Assembly: GCA_011526335.1 (NCBI GenBank)
Contig: WTJB01000216.1
Span: 1 to 8,230 of the forward strand
Reading direction: 5' to 3'
From: Candidatus Arcticimaribacter sp.
GTDB lineage: Bacteria; Bacteroidota; Bacteroidia; Flavobacteriales; Flavobacteriaceae
DNA length: 8,230 nucleotides
The position numbers and the translations under genes are program-made. Below are positions 1-5,929 of the stretch, piece after piece. Below the pieces are notes generated by a model. That model searched no databases. It had not been told where the DNA came from and saw only the letters and a program-made list of their open reading frames with translations. Position 1 is the first letter of the stretch, and every line of letters starts with the position of its first letter.

Positions 1-338
1 TCTTTGGGTTGATAATGCACCTTTATGCCCACTTCTTTTTCTAAATAGTCTAACATCCAAAGGTCATGGTTTCCGACAAAAAAATGAATAGGGATTCCCG
101 CATCTGCCATTTCCGCTAATTTTCCCAATACGCGTACAAAGCCTTTTGGGACTACGGTTTTATATTCAAACCAAAAGTCAAATAAATCGCCGAGTAAAAA
201 AAGAGCAGCAGCATCTTGCTGAATTTCGCTAAGCCATTGAACAAAGCGTTTTTCACGCGGTGCACTGGCCTCTGGAGTAGGCGCCCCTAAATGGTTGTCA
301 GAGGCAAAGTAAATTTTCTTCCCTTCCGGAATTTGCAT
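1..338 (-). CDS. lpxH: UDP-2,3-diacylglucosamine diphosphatase LpxH (N-terminal part, cut by window edge)
   Basis: The visible 112 residues are the N-terminal part of a calcineurin-like metallophosphoesterase. Metal-binding motifs appear in the family order: D14-N-H16 (DxH), G50-D51 followed by L-F-D54-F-W, and G89-N-H91-D92. The FDFW after the GD motif is typical of LpxH, which hydrolyses UDP-2,3-diacylglucosamine to lipid X at the cytoplasmic face of the inner membrane, a step of lipid A synthesis. E. coli LpxH is about 240 residues, so roughly half the gene lies outside the window. The ATG at 336-338 is chosen because the first strand and DNH motif follow within 16 residues; no clear Shine-Dalgarno sequence precedes it. 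It lies 33 bases downstream of the transsulfuration gene on the same strand, so co-transcription is likely. Another metallophosphoesterase of the LpxH/YbbF group cannot be fully excluded without the C-terminus. Confidence 0.88.
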   Translation of the reverse strand, partial: MQIPEGKKIYFASDNHLGAPTPEASAPREKRFVQWLSEIQQDAAALFLLGDLFDFWFEYKTVVPKGFVRVLGKLAEMADAGIPIHFFVGNHDLWMLDYLEKEVGIKVHYQPK

Positions 339-371
339 GAAGATGAATTAGACGATAAAGATAGGAAGTTT

Positions 372-1523
372 CTAGCCAATCGCTTGTGCTAGGTCTTCAA
401 TCAAGTCCTGCGCATCTTCAATCCCTACGCTTAAGCGAATCAATGCATCTACTACACCACTTTTTTCGCGTTCTTCTTTTGGGATAGAGGCATGGGTCAT
501 ACTGGCCGGGTGGCCCGCTAAACTTTCTACCCCTCCTAGCGATTCTGCTAGAGTAAACAGTTGTAGCTTTTCTACGATTTTCATGGCTGCGTTGTAGTCG
601 GCTCCTTTAGGAATAAAAGAAAGCATCCCGCCAAAATCTTTCATTTGTGCCTTGGCCACATCGTGGTTGGGATGGGTTTCGAATCCAGGCCAAAAAACCT
701 TTTCTACTCCCGGATGGTTGGCCAAATATTCGGCTACTGCTTTTCCGTTTTCGCAGTGGCGTTGCAAACGAACGTGTAAGGTCTTTATTCCTCTTAAGGT
801 CAAAAAACTATCCATAGGACCAGGGACAGCTCCACTGGCATTTTGAATAAACGACAAACGTTCTTTTAAACTGTCATCATTCACCACCAAGGATCCTAAA
901 ACCACATCAGAATGCCCTGCCAAATATTTTGTGGCAGAATGCATAACAATGTCGGCGCCAAAATTTAAGGGCTGCTGCAAGTAAGGAGAAGCAAAAGTGT
1001 TGTCTACTGCCAACAGTAAATTATGCTCCTTTGCTACTTTAGCGATGGCTGCTATATCGATAACATTCATCATGGGGTTGGTAGGGGTCTCTACCCATAT
1101 TAGACGCGTGTTGTCATTTATAGTTTCGCTTATACGTGCGGTATTCTCCATAGGGACAAAGTGAAATTTTATCCCAAAATCTTCAAATATTTTTGTAAAT
1201 AAACGATAGGATCCGCCATACAAATCATGGGTAGAAATCACCTCATCGCCTGGACTTAATAATTTCATCACAGCATCCATCGCCGCGAGTCCAGAGGCAA
1301 AGGCCAAACCGTGTTTTCCATTCTCTATACTGGCTAAAGATTTCTCTAAAGCAGTCCGGGTAGGGTTGTGCGTTCTGCTATATTCGTATCCTTTATGTCC
1401 TCCTGGGGTTGTCTGGGCATAGGTTGATGTTTGATAAATCGGTGGCATTACGGCGCCATAAGCAGGATCAGGAGACTGGCCTCCGTGGATTGTTGCACTA
1501 TTGAATCGAAGTTTCTTTTCCAT
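372..1523 (-). CDS. PLP-dependent transsulfuration enzyme (cystathionine gamma-synthase / gamma-lyase family)
   Basis: This complete 383-residue protein has the usual length of the Cys/Met metabolism PLP-dependent family. Visible landmarks are Y48-S-R50 (cofactor phosphate contact from the neighbouring subunit), F75-ASGLAA, V173-D174-N-T (Asp binding the pyridine nitrogen), S196-A-T-K199 with K199 as the Schiff-base lysine, and a C-terminal SLGGVESL...HPASMTHAS stretch. The Glu in SLGGVES is typical of the gamma-synthase/gamma-lyase branch. The enzyme would make cystathionine from an activated homoserine and cysteine, or split cystathionine to cysteine; sequence alone does not separate the two, so no gene symbol is given. 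It is a cytoplasmic tetramer in known members. The ATG at 1521-1523 follows a TAnnTTTG-like element by 27 bases. No SAM riboswitch is visible in the short leader. The lpxH gene follows downstream. Confidence 0.93.
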   Translation of the reverse strand: MEKKLRFNSATIHGGQSPDPAYGAVMPPIYQTSTYAQTTPGGHKGYEYSRTHNPTRTALEKSLASIENGKHGLAFASGLAAMDAVMKLLSPGDEVISTHDLYGGSYRLFTKIFEDFGIKFHFVPMENTARISETINDNTRLIWVETPTNPMMNVIDIAAIAKVAKEHNLLLAVDNTFASPYLQQPLNFGADIVMHSATKYLAGHSDVVLGSLVVNDDSLKERLSFIQNASGAVPGPMDSFLTLRGIKTLHVRLQRHCENGKAVAEYLANHPGVEKVFWPGFETHPNHDVAKAQMKDFGGMLSFIPKGADYNAAMKIVEKLQLFTLAESLGGVESLAGHPASMTHASIPKEEREKSGVVDALIRLSVGIEDAQDLIEDLAQAIG

Positions 1524-1550
1524 AATATTTTTGTGTATGAAAATCGCTTA

Positions 1551-1558
1551 CAAATGTA
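1551..1558 (-). promoter_or_regulatory. Candidate Bacteroidetes -7 promoter element for the transsulfuration gene
   Basis: Read on the minus strand, these bases are TACATTTG, an exact match to the Bacteroidetes -7 consensus TAnnTTTG, 27 bases before the ATG at 1523. The expected -33 TTG is not at the usual 17-23 base spacing: the nearest TTG lies 28 bases upstream. The call therefore rests on the -7 box and its position. Confidence 0.45.
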
Positions 1559-1578
1559 AGAGTTTCCCTTGATTTCCC

Positions 1579-1594
1579 TTTCCTTTCAAGGAAA
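1579..1594. repeat. Inverted repeat (7-2-7) in the divergent region between the transsulfuration and ArsC-like genes
   Basis: TTTCCTT and AAGGAAA are perfect reverse complements separated by two bases. The loop is too short for a stable RNA hairpin, so a protein-binding site is the more natural reading than a terminator. It lies between two divergent genes, upstream of the candidate -7 box of the minus-strand gene. No regulator is encoded nearby, so the role is unproven. Confidence 0.35.
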
Positions 1595-1625
1595 TTGATT
1601 TTCTTTGTGCTTCAACAAGTTGCCT

Positions 1626-1973
1626 ATGGACGTTTTTTATTATTTAAGCAGTTGTGACACCTGCAAAAGGATCATGAAAACCTTGGATTTACCCGATACG
1701 ATACAACACATTGACATCAAAAAAAATCCCTTGAATGACGAACAATTAGAAACGCTCTACCAGCTTACTCAATCCTACGAAGCCCTATTAAACAAACGTG
1801 CACAGAAATTAAAAGAAATTGATAAAAGTTCCTTGACAGAGGAGAAAATCAAGACGTTACTTTTATCTCACTATACCTTTTTAAAGCGCCCAGTCTTGTT
1901 GCACGCAAATCAGCTTTTTATCGGCAATGCCAAAGGCACCATCGAAGCGGCCAAAACCTGCTTGCATGGATAA
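1626..1973 (+). CDS. ArsC/Spx-like thioredoxin-fold protein (arsenate reductase family, YffB-like)
   Basis: This is a 115-residue protein, the usual size for the ArsC/Spx/YffB group. The N-terminus MDVFYYLSSC10-DTC13 is a first beta strand followed by a CxxC redox motif in the glutaredoxin-like position. The C-terminal FLKRPVLL...LFIGN matches the cis-proline region of the fold (RP followed by a strand and G-N). A CxxC site resembles Spx-type proteins more than classic glutaredoxin-linked ArsC, which has a single catalytic Cys, so true arsenate reduction is doubtful. No arsenic transporter, arsR or other ars gene is present. The ATG at 1626 is preferred to an in-frame TTG at 1605 because it puts the first strand at the start of the protein, as in relatives. 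The stop overlaps the start of the downstream permease gene by 8 bases. Confidence 0.82.
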   Translation: MDVFYYLSSCDTCKRIMKTLDLPDTIQHIDIKKNPLNDEQLETLYQLTQSYEALLNKRAQKLKEIDKSSLTEEKIKTLLLSHYTFLKRPVLLHANQLFIGNAKGTIEAAKTCLHG

Positions 1974-2853
1974 GCGTTTTTTGGCCTTGCTGGCCGCTGT
2001 TGGAGCCACCACCATTTATGGGTTAAACCACACCATAATGAAGGTCATTATGCCGGATTATATTGGTCCCTACGGATTGGTTTTATTGCGTGTGATTACC
2101 GCTTCCTTTTTGTTCTTTTTATGCAGCTTCTTTTTCCCGAAAGAAAAAATAGATCCTAAAGATTATTTTAGAATTCTAGCCGCTACGGCTTTTGGGATGT
2201 GCTTAAACATGGTGTTCTTTATCAAAGGGTTAAGCCTTTCTACCCCCATCAACAGTTCTGTTATCATTACCATAATGCCCATCATTGTATTGTTGCTTTC
2301 GGCGATTTTTTTGAAGGAAAAAATTACTTCGCTCAAAATAATGGGAATTATTTTTGGGTTTCTTGGGGCGCTAACACTTGTGTTATACGGAAATTCATTC
2401 ATTAAAAATGCCCCCAATATTCCCTTGGGAAATGCAATGATGCTCATTAATGCCTTTAGCTATGGGGCGTACTTGGTGATCATAAAACCCATTACTGGCA
2501 AGTATCATGTGATTACCTTGATGAAGTGGATGTTTCCGCTTGGTATTTTGATGAATCTTCCCTTTGGCTATACAGAACTTACGGCTGTAGATTGGACGGC
2601 TCTCCCATGGGAAGGGATTTGGCGCATTGGATTTGTGTTGTTCTTTACGACTTTTTTGGCCTATCTACTCAATATGTACGCACTAAAAGAAGTCCCCCCC
2701 ACAACCATAGGCGTATTGACTTATGTGCAACCTATAATTGCTATTTTGTATGCTAGCTTTACAGGAAACGATCAAATGGATGAGGTGAAAACGCTTGCTA
2801 CCGCCTTGGTTTTTGTCGGGGTTTATTTGGTAACCAAAAGAGTAAAAGTTTAA
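1966..2853 (+). CDS. EamA-domain (DMT superfamily) permease
   Basis: This 295-residue, very hydrophobic protein is about the normal size for a ten-helix drug/metabolite transporter. It has the two-repeat EamA layout: repeat 1 at roughly residues 8-139, with the conserved stretch of small residues and proline leading to a helix that ends in FLKEK, and repeat 2 at roughly 152-290, ending in a TYVQPIIAILYA helix and a basic tail. It should sit in the inner membrane and move a small metabolite; members export amino acids, sugars or drugs, and the substrate cannot be read from sequence. The ATG at 1966 overlaps the end of the ArsC-like gene by 8 bases, suggesting translational coupling. An in-frame ATG at 1927 would add 13 polar residues and a deeper overlap, and is less likely. 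The coding sequence contains a run of seven C at 2694-2700. Confidence 0.88.
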   Translation: MDKRFLALLAAVGATTIYGLNHTIMKVIMPDYIGPYGLVLLRVITASFLFFLCSFFFPKEKIDPKDYFRILAATAFGMCLNMVFFIKGLSLSTPINSSVIITIMPIIVLLLSAIFLKEKITSLKIMGIIFGFLGALTLVLYGNSFIKNAPNIPLGNAMMLINAFSYGAYLVIIKPITGKYHVITLMKWMFPLGILMNLPFGYTELTAVDWTALPWEGIWRIGFVLFFTTFLAYLLNMYALKEVPPTTIGVLTYVQPIIAILYASFTGNDQMDEVKTLATALVFVGVYLVTKRVKV

Positions 2854-2895
2854 TTTTTTAAGTACTTTTAAAACGAGATTTTAAACCAGAAAAAG

Positions 2896-3375
2896 ATGAA
2901 AAAGATTTTTATTATCGGTCTTGCACTAGCCCTAAGCGCATGCGGTGGAACAAACGAAAAAGAGAAAAAAGGATTTGAATATAACCGCACCAAGAAAGAA
3001 GAAAAAAAAGCAGCTCAACTACAAGAAAGTGCTCCGGTAGACTTAAATAATGTGGGAATTGGCCCCATCACTGATTTAGTTTTTGACGATAGTATAGATA
3101 CGGAAATGGCAGAAGTAGGTAAAACTGCCTTTCAACAAAAATGTACGGCTTGCCATAAAACCAATGCCAAACTGATTGGTCCAAAAATGGAAGGCATTTT
3201 TGAAAAGCGTCATCCGGCCTGGGTAATGAATATGATTCTAAACCCTACAAAAATGGTAAAAGAGGACCCTATTGCTATGGCCCTCTTAAAAGAGTACAAT
3301 AATACCTTGATGATTAATCAAAACCTTAGCCAAGAAGAGGCTAGAGCTATTGTTGAATACTTAAGGACTTTATAA
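2896..3375 (+). CDS. Monohaem cytochrome c lipoprotein
   Basis: The 159-residue precursor begins with a short lipoprotein signal: a basic start, a hydrophobic core and the lipobox L13-S-A-C16, so C16 should be lipidated. A Lys/Glu-rich linker (about 20-45) leads to a class I cytochrome c domain with the haem-binding C83-T-A-C86-H87. M139 in the NTLMINQNLS segment is the probable distal ligand, and the C-terminal helix EEARAIVEYLRTL is typical of these domains. The protein likely faces the periplasm and carries electrons. Its GPKMEGI...WVMNMILNP pattern resembles the cytochrome c lipoproteins found beside clade II nitrous oxide reductase genes, as I recall them, so it may serve a general respiratory role. 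It is 42 bases downstream of the permease gene and converges on the GMC dehydrogenase genes, for which it is a candidate electron acceptor. Confidence 0.9.
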   Translation: MKKIFIIGLALALSACGGTNEKEKKGFEYNRTKKEEKKAAQLQESAPVDLNNVGIGPITDLVFDDSIDTEMAEVGKTAFQQKCTACHKTNAKLIGPKMEGIFEKRHPAWVMNMILNPTKMVKEDPIAMALLKEYNNTLMINQNLSQEEARAIVEYLRTL

Positions 3376-4017
3376 AGAATAAGCTCTTCCGCCGGTAGCT
3401 TCTTCTACGCTTACACAACCTTTTTGCTGTCCAGGTACAGGAACATAAGCCATAACTTCCTCTCCAATAATGACATTGGATTTAAAGGCAAATACGGCTA
3501 ACCCTCTGAAATTATGCAAAAACACATGCGCAATTCCGTCCAAAGGAGGCATTGCATCTGCCCCTTCTTCTAGGGCGGTCATGTACGCGTTGAATGCTTC
3601 TTGTCGAGAAGATTTTTCTTCATCAGTAGCACGAAGGTATTTGTCCAACTGTTGGTCAATATCGTCTAAACTGAGATCCTCAATACTTTCCTTATCCGCT
3701 GCTTTTTGCGCTAAACTAGAAAACACATCCAACGACATACGGAAGGCTTCTCTTTCCTCAGCTGAGCTGACGGTAAGGAGGTATTTATCCATAAATTGAA
3801 TTAGATTCAAGTCTGTGGCCCCTGGAATATCAGGAGTGGTAGGCAAAATTACTTCAGCTATTTTCTCTGCAAGCGTGGCCTCTTCAGCCGTTAAGTACTC
3901 TGGCATCCATCCCGTTTCTGCCGTTTGACAGCTTTGGACCAAGCCGGCTACGGTTGGTGTGAGCACAAGTGCTCCAAAGGATAAACCAATATTTTTTAAT
4001 GCGGTTCTTCTTTCCAT
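3370..4017 (-). CDS. Gluconate 2-dehydrogenase subunit 3 family protein (small, Tat-exported partner of GMC dehydrogenase)
   Basis: This 215-residue protein starts with MERRTALKNIGL, a twin-arginine (Tat) signal, then a hydrophobic core ending at L26-V-Q-S-C30, which reads as a lipobox, so it may be a lipoprotein. The mature part begins with the family pattern LTAEEATLAEKIAEVILPTTPDIPGA (residues 42-67) and ends with GCVSVEEATGGRAYSL, both characteristic of the Gluconate_2-dh3 family. The family accompanies FAD-dependent GMC dehydrogenases as a small subunit needed for export and assembly. The gene begins 11 bases after the GMC stop codon, supporting one transcript and one complex. The ATG at 4015-4017 is chosen because the Tat motif follows it directly; the longer open frame to 4134 runs back into the GMC gene. 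Its last six bases are shared with the convergent cytochrome gene. Confidence 0.9.
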   Translation of the reverse strand: MERRTALKNIGLSFGALVLTPTVAGLVQSCQTAETGWMPEYLTAEEATLAEKIAEVILPTTPDIPGATDLNLIQFMDKYLLTVSSAEEREAFRMSLDVFSSLAQKAADKESIEDLSLDDIDQQLDKYLRATDEEKSSRQEAFNAYMTALEEGADAMPPLDGIAHVFLHNFRGLAVFAFKSNVIIGEEVMAYVPVPGQQKGCVSVEEATGGRAYSL

Positions 4018-4028
4018 AATTATCGCGA

Positions 4029-5735
4029 TTAGAGGTTCATTTTTTTCAATTCTTCTACGGCAAAATTTGCTGCTCTCGCCGTCAATGCCATATAGGTCAA
4101 TGAAGGATTCTGATTGGCCGCAGAGGTCATACAAGCTCCGTCGGTGACAAACACATTGGGAACTCCATGAACTTGATTGTTTTTATTCAATACAGAGGTT
4201 TTGGGATCATGACCCATACGGGCTGTTCCCATTTCGTGAATTCCTAAACCTAAATGGTAGTCATCTTCAAAACCTTGTACATTTTTAAATCCTGCGGTTT
4301 CGAGCATTTCAATGGCTTGCTGCTTCATATCCACACGCATGGCCAATTCGTTCTCTTTTATTTCGGCATCAAAGGTAACGGTGGGTAAGCCCCATTGATC
4401 CAGTTTGTCGTAGTTGAGGTACATACGGTTTTCGTGGTAGGGTAAGGTTTCCCCGAAACCATTAAGTCCTATCGTCCATCCGCCAGGGTTTAATATAGAA
4501 TTTTTAAACTCCGCCCCATAAGACATTTCTTTAACGGTCTCTGTCCACGAGCCTCGATTTCCTCCCCCTTGGTAGCCGTAGCCTCTTAAGAAGTTTTTCT
4601 GATCGGTAGCCCCACCAATATTTCTAAAACGAGGAATATATAATCCGTTGGGTCTTCTTCCCGTAAAGTATTGGTCGTCGAAGCCTTCTACCTCAGCACT
4701 CGCCCCTACTTTGAAGTGGTGGTCCATAAGGTTGTGACCTAGCTCTCCTGAAGTATTCCCCATACCATTAGGGAAGGCTTCTGACTTGGACTGCATCAAG
4801 ATCGCTGTTGAAGCAACAGCAGAAGCACATAGAAAAATGACTTTGGCTTTAAACTCTAGGGTTTCTTTGGTTACTCGATCTATTACACGAACGCCAGTGG
4901 CCCTTTTTGTATCGGCATCATACATCACCTCATGTACGATGGAATTCGGACGTAAGGTCATGTTTCCTGTTGCCTCCGCCATGGGTAGCGTTGAAGATAA
5001 ACTACTGAAATACCCTCCAAACGGACATCCACGCATACAGCGGTTACGGTATTGACAGTTAATACGTCCCGCACCAGGCTTGGTCCCCTCGGTAAGGTGA
5101 GCCGTTCGCCCAATGGTCAAAAGTCGATCCGTATAATTAGAGGCAATGGAATTTTTTAACTCTTTTTCTACACAGTTAAGCTCCATAGGTTTAAGGAACT
5201 CACTATCGGGTAGTTGTGGTAAACCTAGGGCTTCACCACTAATCCCAGCATGTTTTTCTACATAGCTATACCACGGCGCCAAGTCTTCATAACGTATGGG
5301 CCAATCTACTGCAATCCCTTCTTTGGCATTGGCTTCAAAATCAAAATTACTCAAACGATAACTTTGTCTTCCCCACATGATTGAACGTCCGCCCACATGA
5401 TACCCACGGCACCAGTCGAACTGTTTATCTTCATTGTAAGGATGGTCTATATCATCTACAAAAAAATGCTTTCTAGATTCTGTGGTGGTATATCCTGTTC
5501 GGCTCTGCTTTGGTTGACGCTCTCTAGCCTCTTGGGTAATCACTTCCCCAGCAGGATAATCCCAAGGATCATTATTCATGGTGGTATAGTCATCAATATG
5601 CTTTACATCACGTCCTCGTTCCAAGACAAGGGTTTTCAATCCTTTCTCTGTAAGTTCTTTGGCTGCCCATCCCCCGCTTATACCAGTTCCGACAACAATA
5701 GCGTCGAATTCTGTAGGTGTATTTTTAAGACTCAT
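4029..5735 (-). CDS. FAD-dependent GMC-family sugar dehydrogenase, catalytic subunit with predicted Fe-S cysteines
   Basis: This complete 568-residue GMC oxidoreductase has the FAD dinucleotide motif G16-T-G18-I-S-G21-G22 with ribose-binding E39 in LVLERG, the GMC signature HVGGRSIMWGR (113-123), and catalytic H500 in GIHEMGTARMG paired with N543 in NQNPSLT. Three cysteines, C227, C233 and C237, have the C-x5-C-x3-C spacing known for the [3Fe-4S] ligands in the catalytic subunit of Burkholderia cepacia FAD-glucose dehydrogenase. Electrons would then leave through an Fe-S centre rather than to oxygen. The likely reaction is oxidation of a sugar, sugar acid or glycoside hydroxyl (C2 or C3); substrate unknown. 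There is no signal peptide, so export probably relies on the Tat signal of the small subunit encoded 11 bases downstream. It diverges from the TIM-barrel/permease operon. Confidence 0.92.
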   Translation of the reverse strand: MSLKNTPTEFDAIVVGTGISGGWAAKELTEKGLKTLVLERGRDVKHIDDYTTMNNDPWDYPAGEVITQEARERQPKQSRTGYTTTESRKHFFVDDIDHPYNEDKQFDWCRGYHVGGRSIMWGRQSYRLSNFDFEANAKEGIAVDWPIRYEDLAPWYSYVEKHAGISGEALGLPQLPDSEFLKPMELNCVEKELKNSIASNYTDRLLTIGRTAHLTEGTKPGAGRINCQYRNRCMRGCPFGGYFSSLSSTLPMAEATGNMTLRPNSIVHEVMYDADTKRATGVRVIDRVTKETLEFKAKVIFLCASAVASTAILMQSKSEAFPNGMGNTSGELGHNLMDHHFKVGASAEVEGFDDQYFTGRRPNGLYIPRFRNIGGATDQKNFLRGYGYQGGGNRGSWTETVKEMSYGAEFKNSILNPGGWTIGLNGFGETLPYHENRMYLNYDKLDQWGLPTVTFDAEIKENELAMRVDMKQQAIEMLETAGFKNVQGFEDDYHLGLGIHEMGTARMGHDPKTSVLNKNNQVHGVPNVFVTDGACMTSAANQNPSLTYMALTARAANFAVEELKKMNL

Positions 5736-5765
5736 ACGTGTACTAAATTTTATTCTTATTCTTCA

Positions 5766-5796
5766 CAAGATAGACACATCTATAGTGAAAACTCAA
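5766..5796 (-). promoter_or_regulatory. Candidate promoter for the GMC dehydrogenase/small-subunit pair
   Basis: On the minus strand, a TTG (5796-5794) is followed after 21 bases by TATCTTG (5772-5766), about 30 bases before the ATG at 5735. This fits the flavobacterial pattern TTG - 17 to 23 bases - TAnnTTTG except that one T is missing from the -7 box. An inverted repeat ATAGA-CACA-TCTAT (5770-5783) overlaps the -7 box and spacer and could be an operator. Confidence 0.4.
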
Positions 5797-5830
5797 CTAT
5801 CGGCTTATTTTTTTTTAAAGATTGAGATTT

Positions 5831-5840
5831 AAAACGTTTT
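5831..5840. promoter_or_regulatory. Possible LacI-family operator core
   Basis: AAAACGTTTT is a perfect even palindrome centred on CG, the form used by many LacI/PurR/CcpA-type regulators. It is 90 bases before the start of the TIM-barrel gene and 96 bases before the start of the GMC gene. The symmetry does not extend past ten bases, and no LacI-family gene is in the window. In AT-rich DNA such a site may occur by chance. Confidence 0.3.
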
Positions 5841-5929
5841 CGTTTATTAAATTGACAAAGAAATCTGCGCAGAAGACCTTATCTGAAAAACATCTTATAT
5901 TTTGCTATAAGCCCAAATGTATTTATGCA

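Larger units (their letters stand above)
5736..5929. other. Divergent intergenic control region with palindromes
   Basis: These 194 bases separate the GMC dehydrogenase gene from the TIM-barrel gene and must hold promoters for both directions. Visible are an inverted repeat at 5770-5783, a run of nine T at 5808-5816, the perfect 10-base palindrome AAAACGTTTT at 5831-5840, and a second perfect 10-base palindrome TCTGCGCAGA at 5864-5873. AAAACGTTTT with its central CG resembles the core of LacI-family operators. The two palindrome centres are 33 bases apart, about three helical turns. I see no clear plus-strand -7/-33 pair and no riboswitch. Confidence 0.5.

Noticed and set aside
1600..1607. 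TTTCTTTG as the -7 box of the ArsC-like gene
   Set aside because: The second base is T, not A, and no TTG is found 17-23 bases upstream.
1605..1625. TTG start giving a 7-residue longer ArsC-like protein
   Set aside because: The ATG at 1626 sits directly before the first beta strand and CxxC motif, as in the family; the extra residues (starting CFNKLP) have no support.
1927..1965. ATG at 1927 as start of the EamA permease
   Set aside because: It would add a 13-residue polar segment inside the upstream coding sequence, while ATG at 1966 gives the normal short lead into helix 1.
1626..1973. An arsenic resistance locus
   Set aside because: Only the fold is ArsC-like; the CxxC site and absence of arsR, acr3/arsB or other ars genes argue against it.
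2867..2885. Inverted repeat TTTAAAA-CGAGA-TTTTAAA after the permease gene as a terminator
   Set aside because: The stem is entirely A/T, has no following T tract and lies 10 bases before the next start codon; chance symmetry in AT-rich DNA is likely.
4018..4134. N-terminal extension of the small subunit back to 4134
   Set aside because: It runs through the end of the GMC gene in another frame and would bury the Tat signal that begins at the ATG at 4017.
5896..5904. TATATTTTG as the -7 promoter box of the TIM-barrel gene
   Set aside because: It has one base too many between TA and TTTG, and no TTG lies at the expected -33 distance; position is plausible but evidence is too weak to list.
5822..5929. 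N-terminal extension of the TIM-barrel protein from 5822
   Set aside because: The RR signal peptide begins at the ATG at 5930; the upstream open frame covers the palindromes and looks like regulatory DNA.
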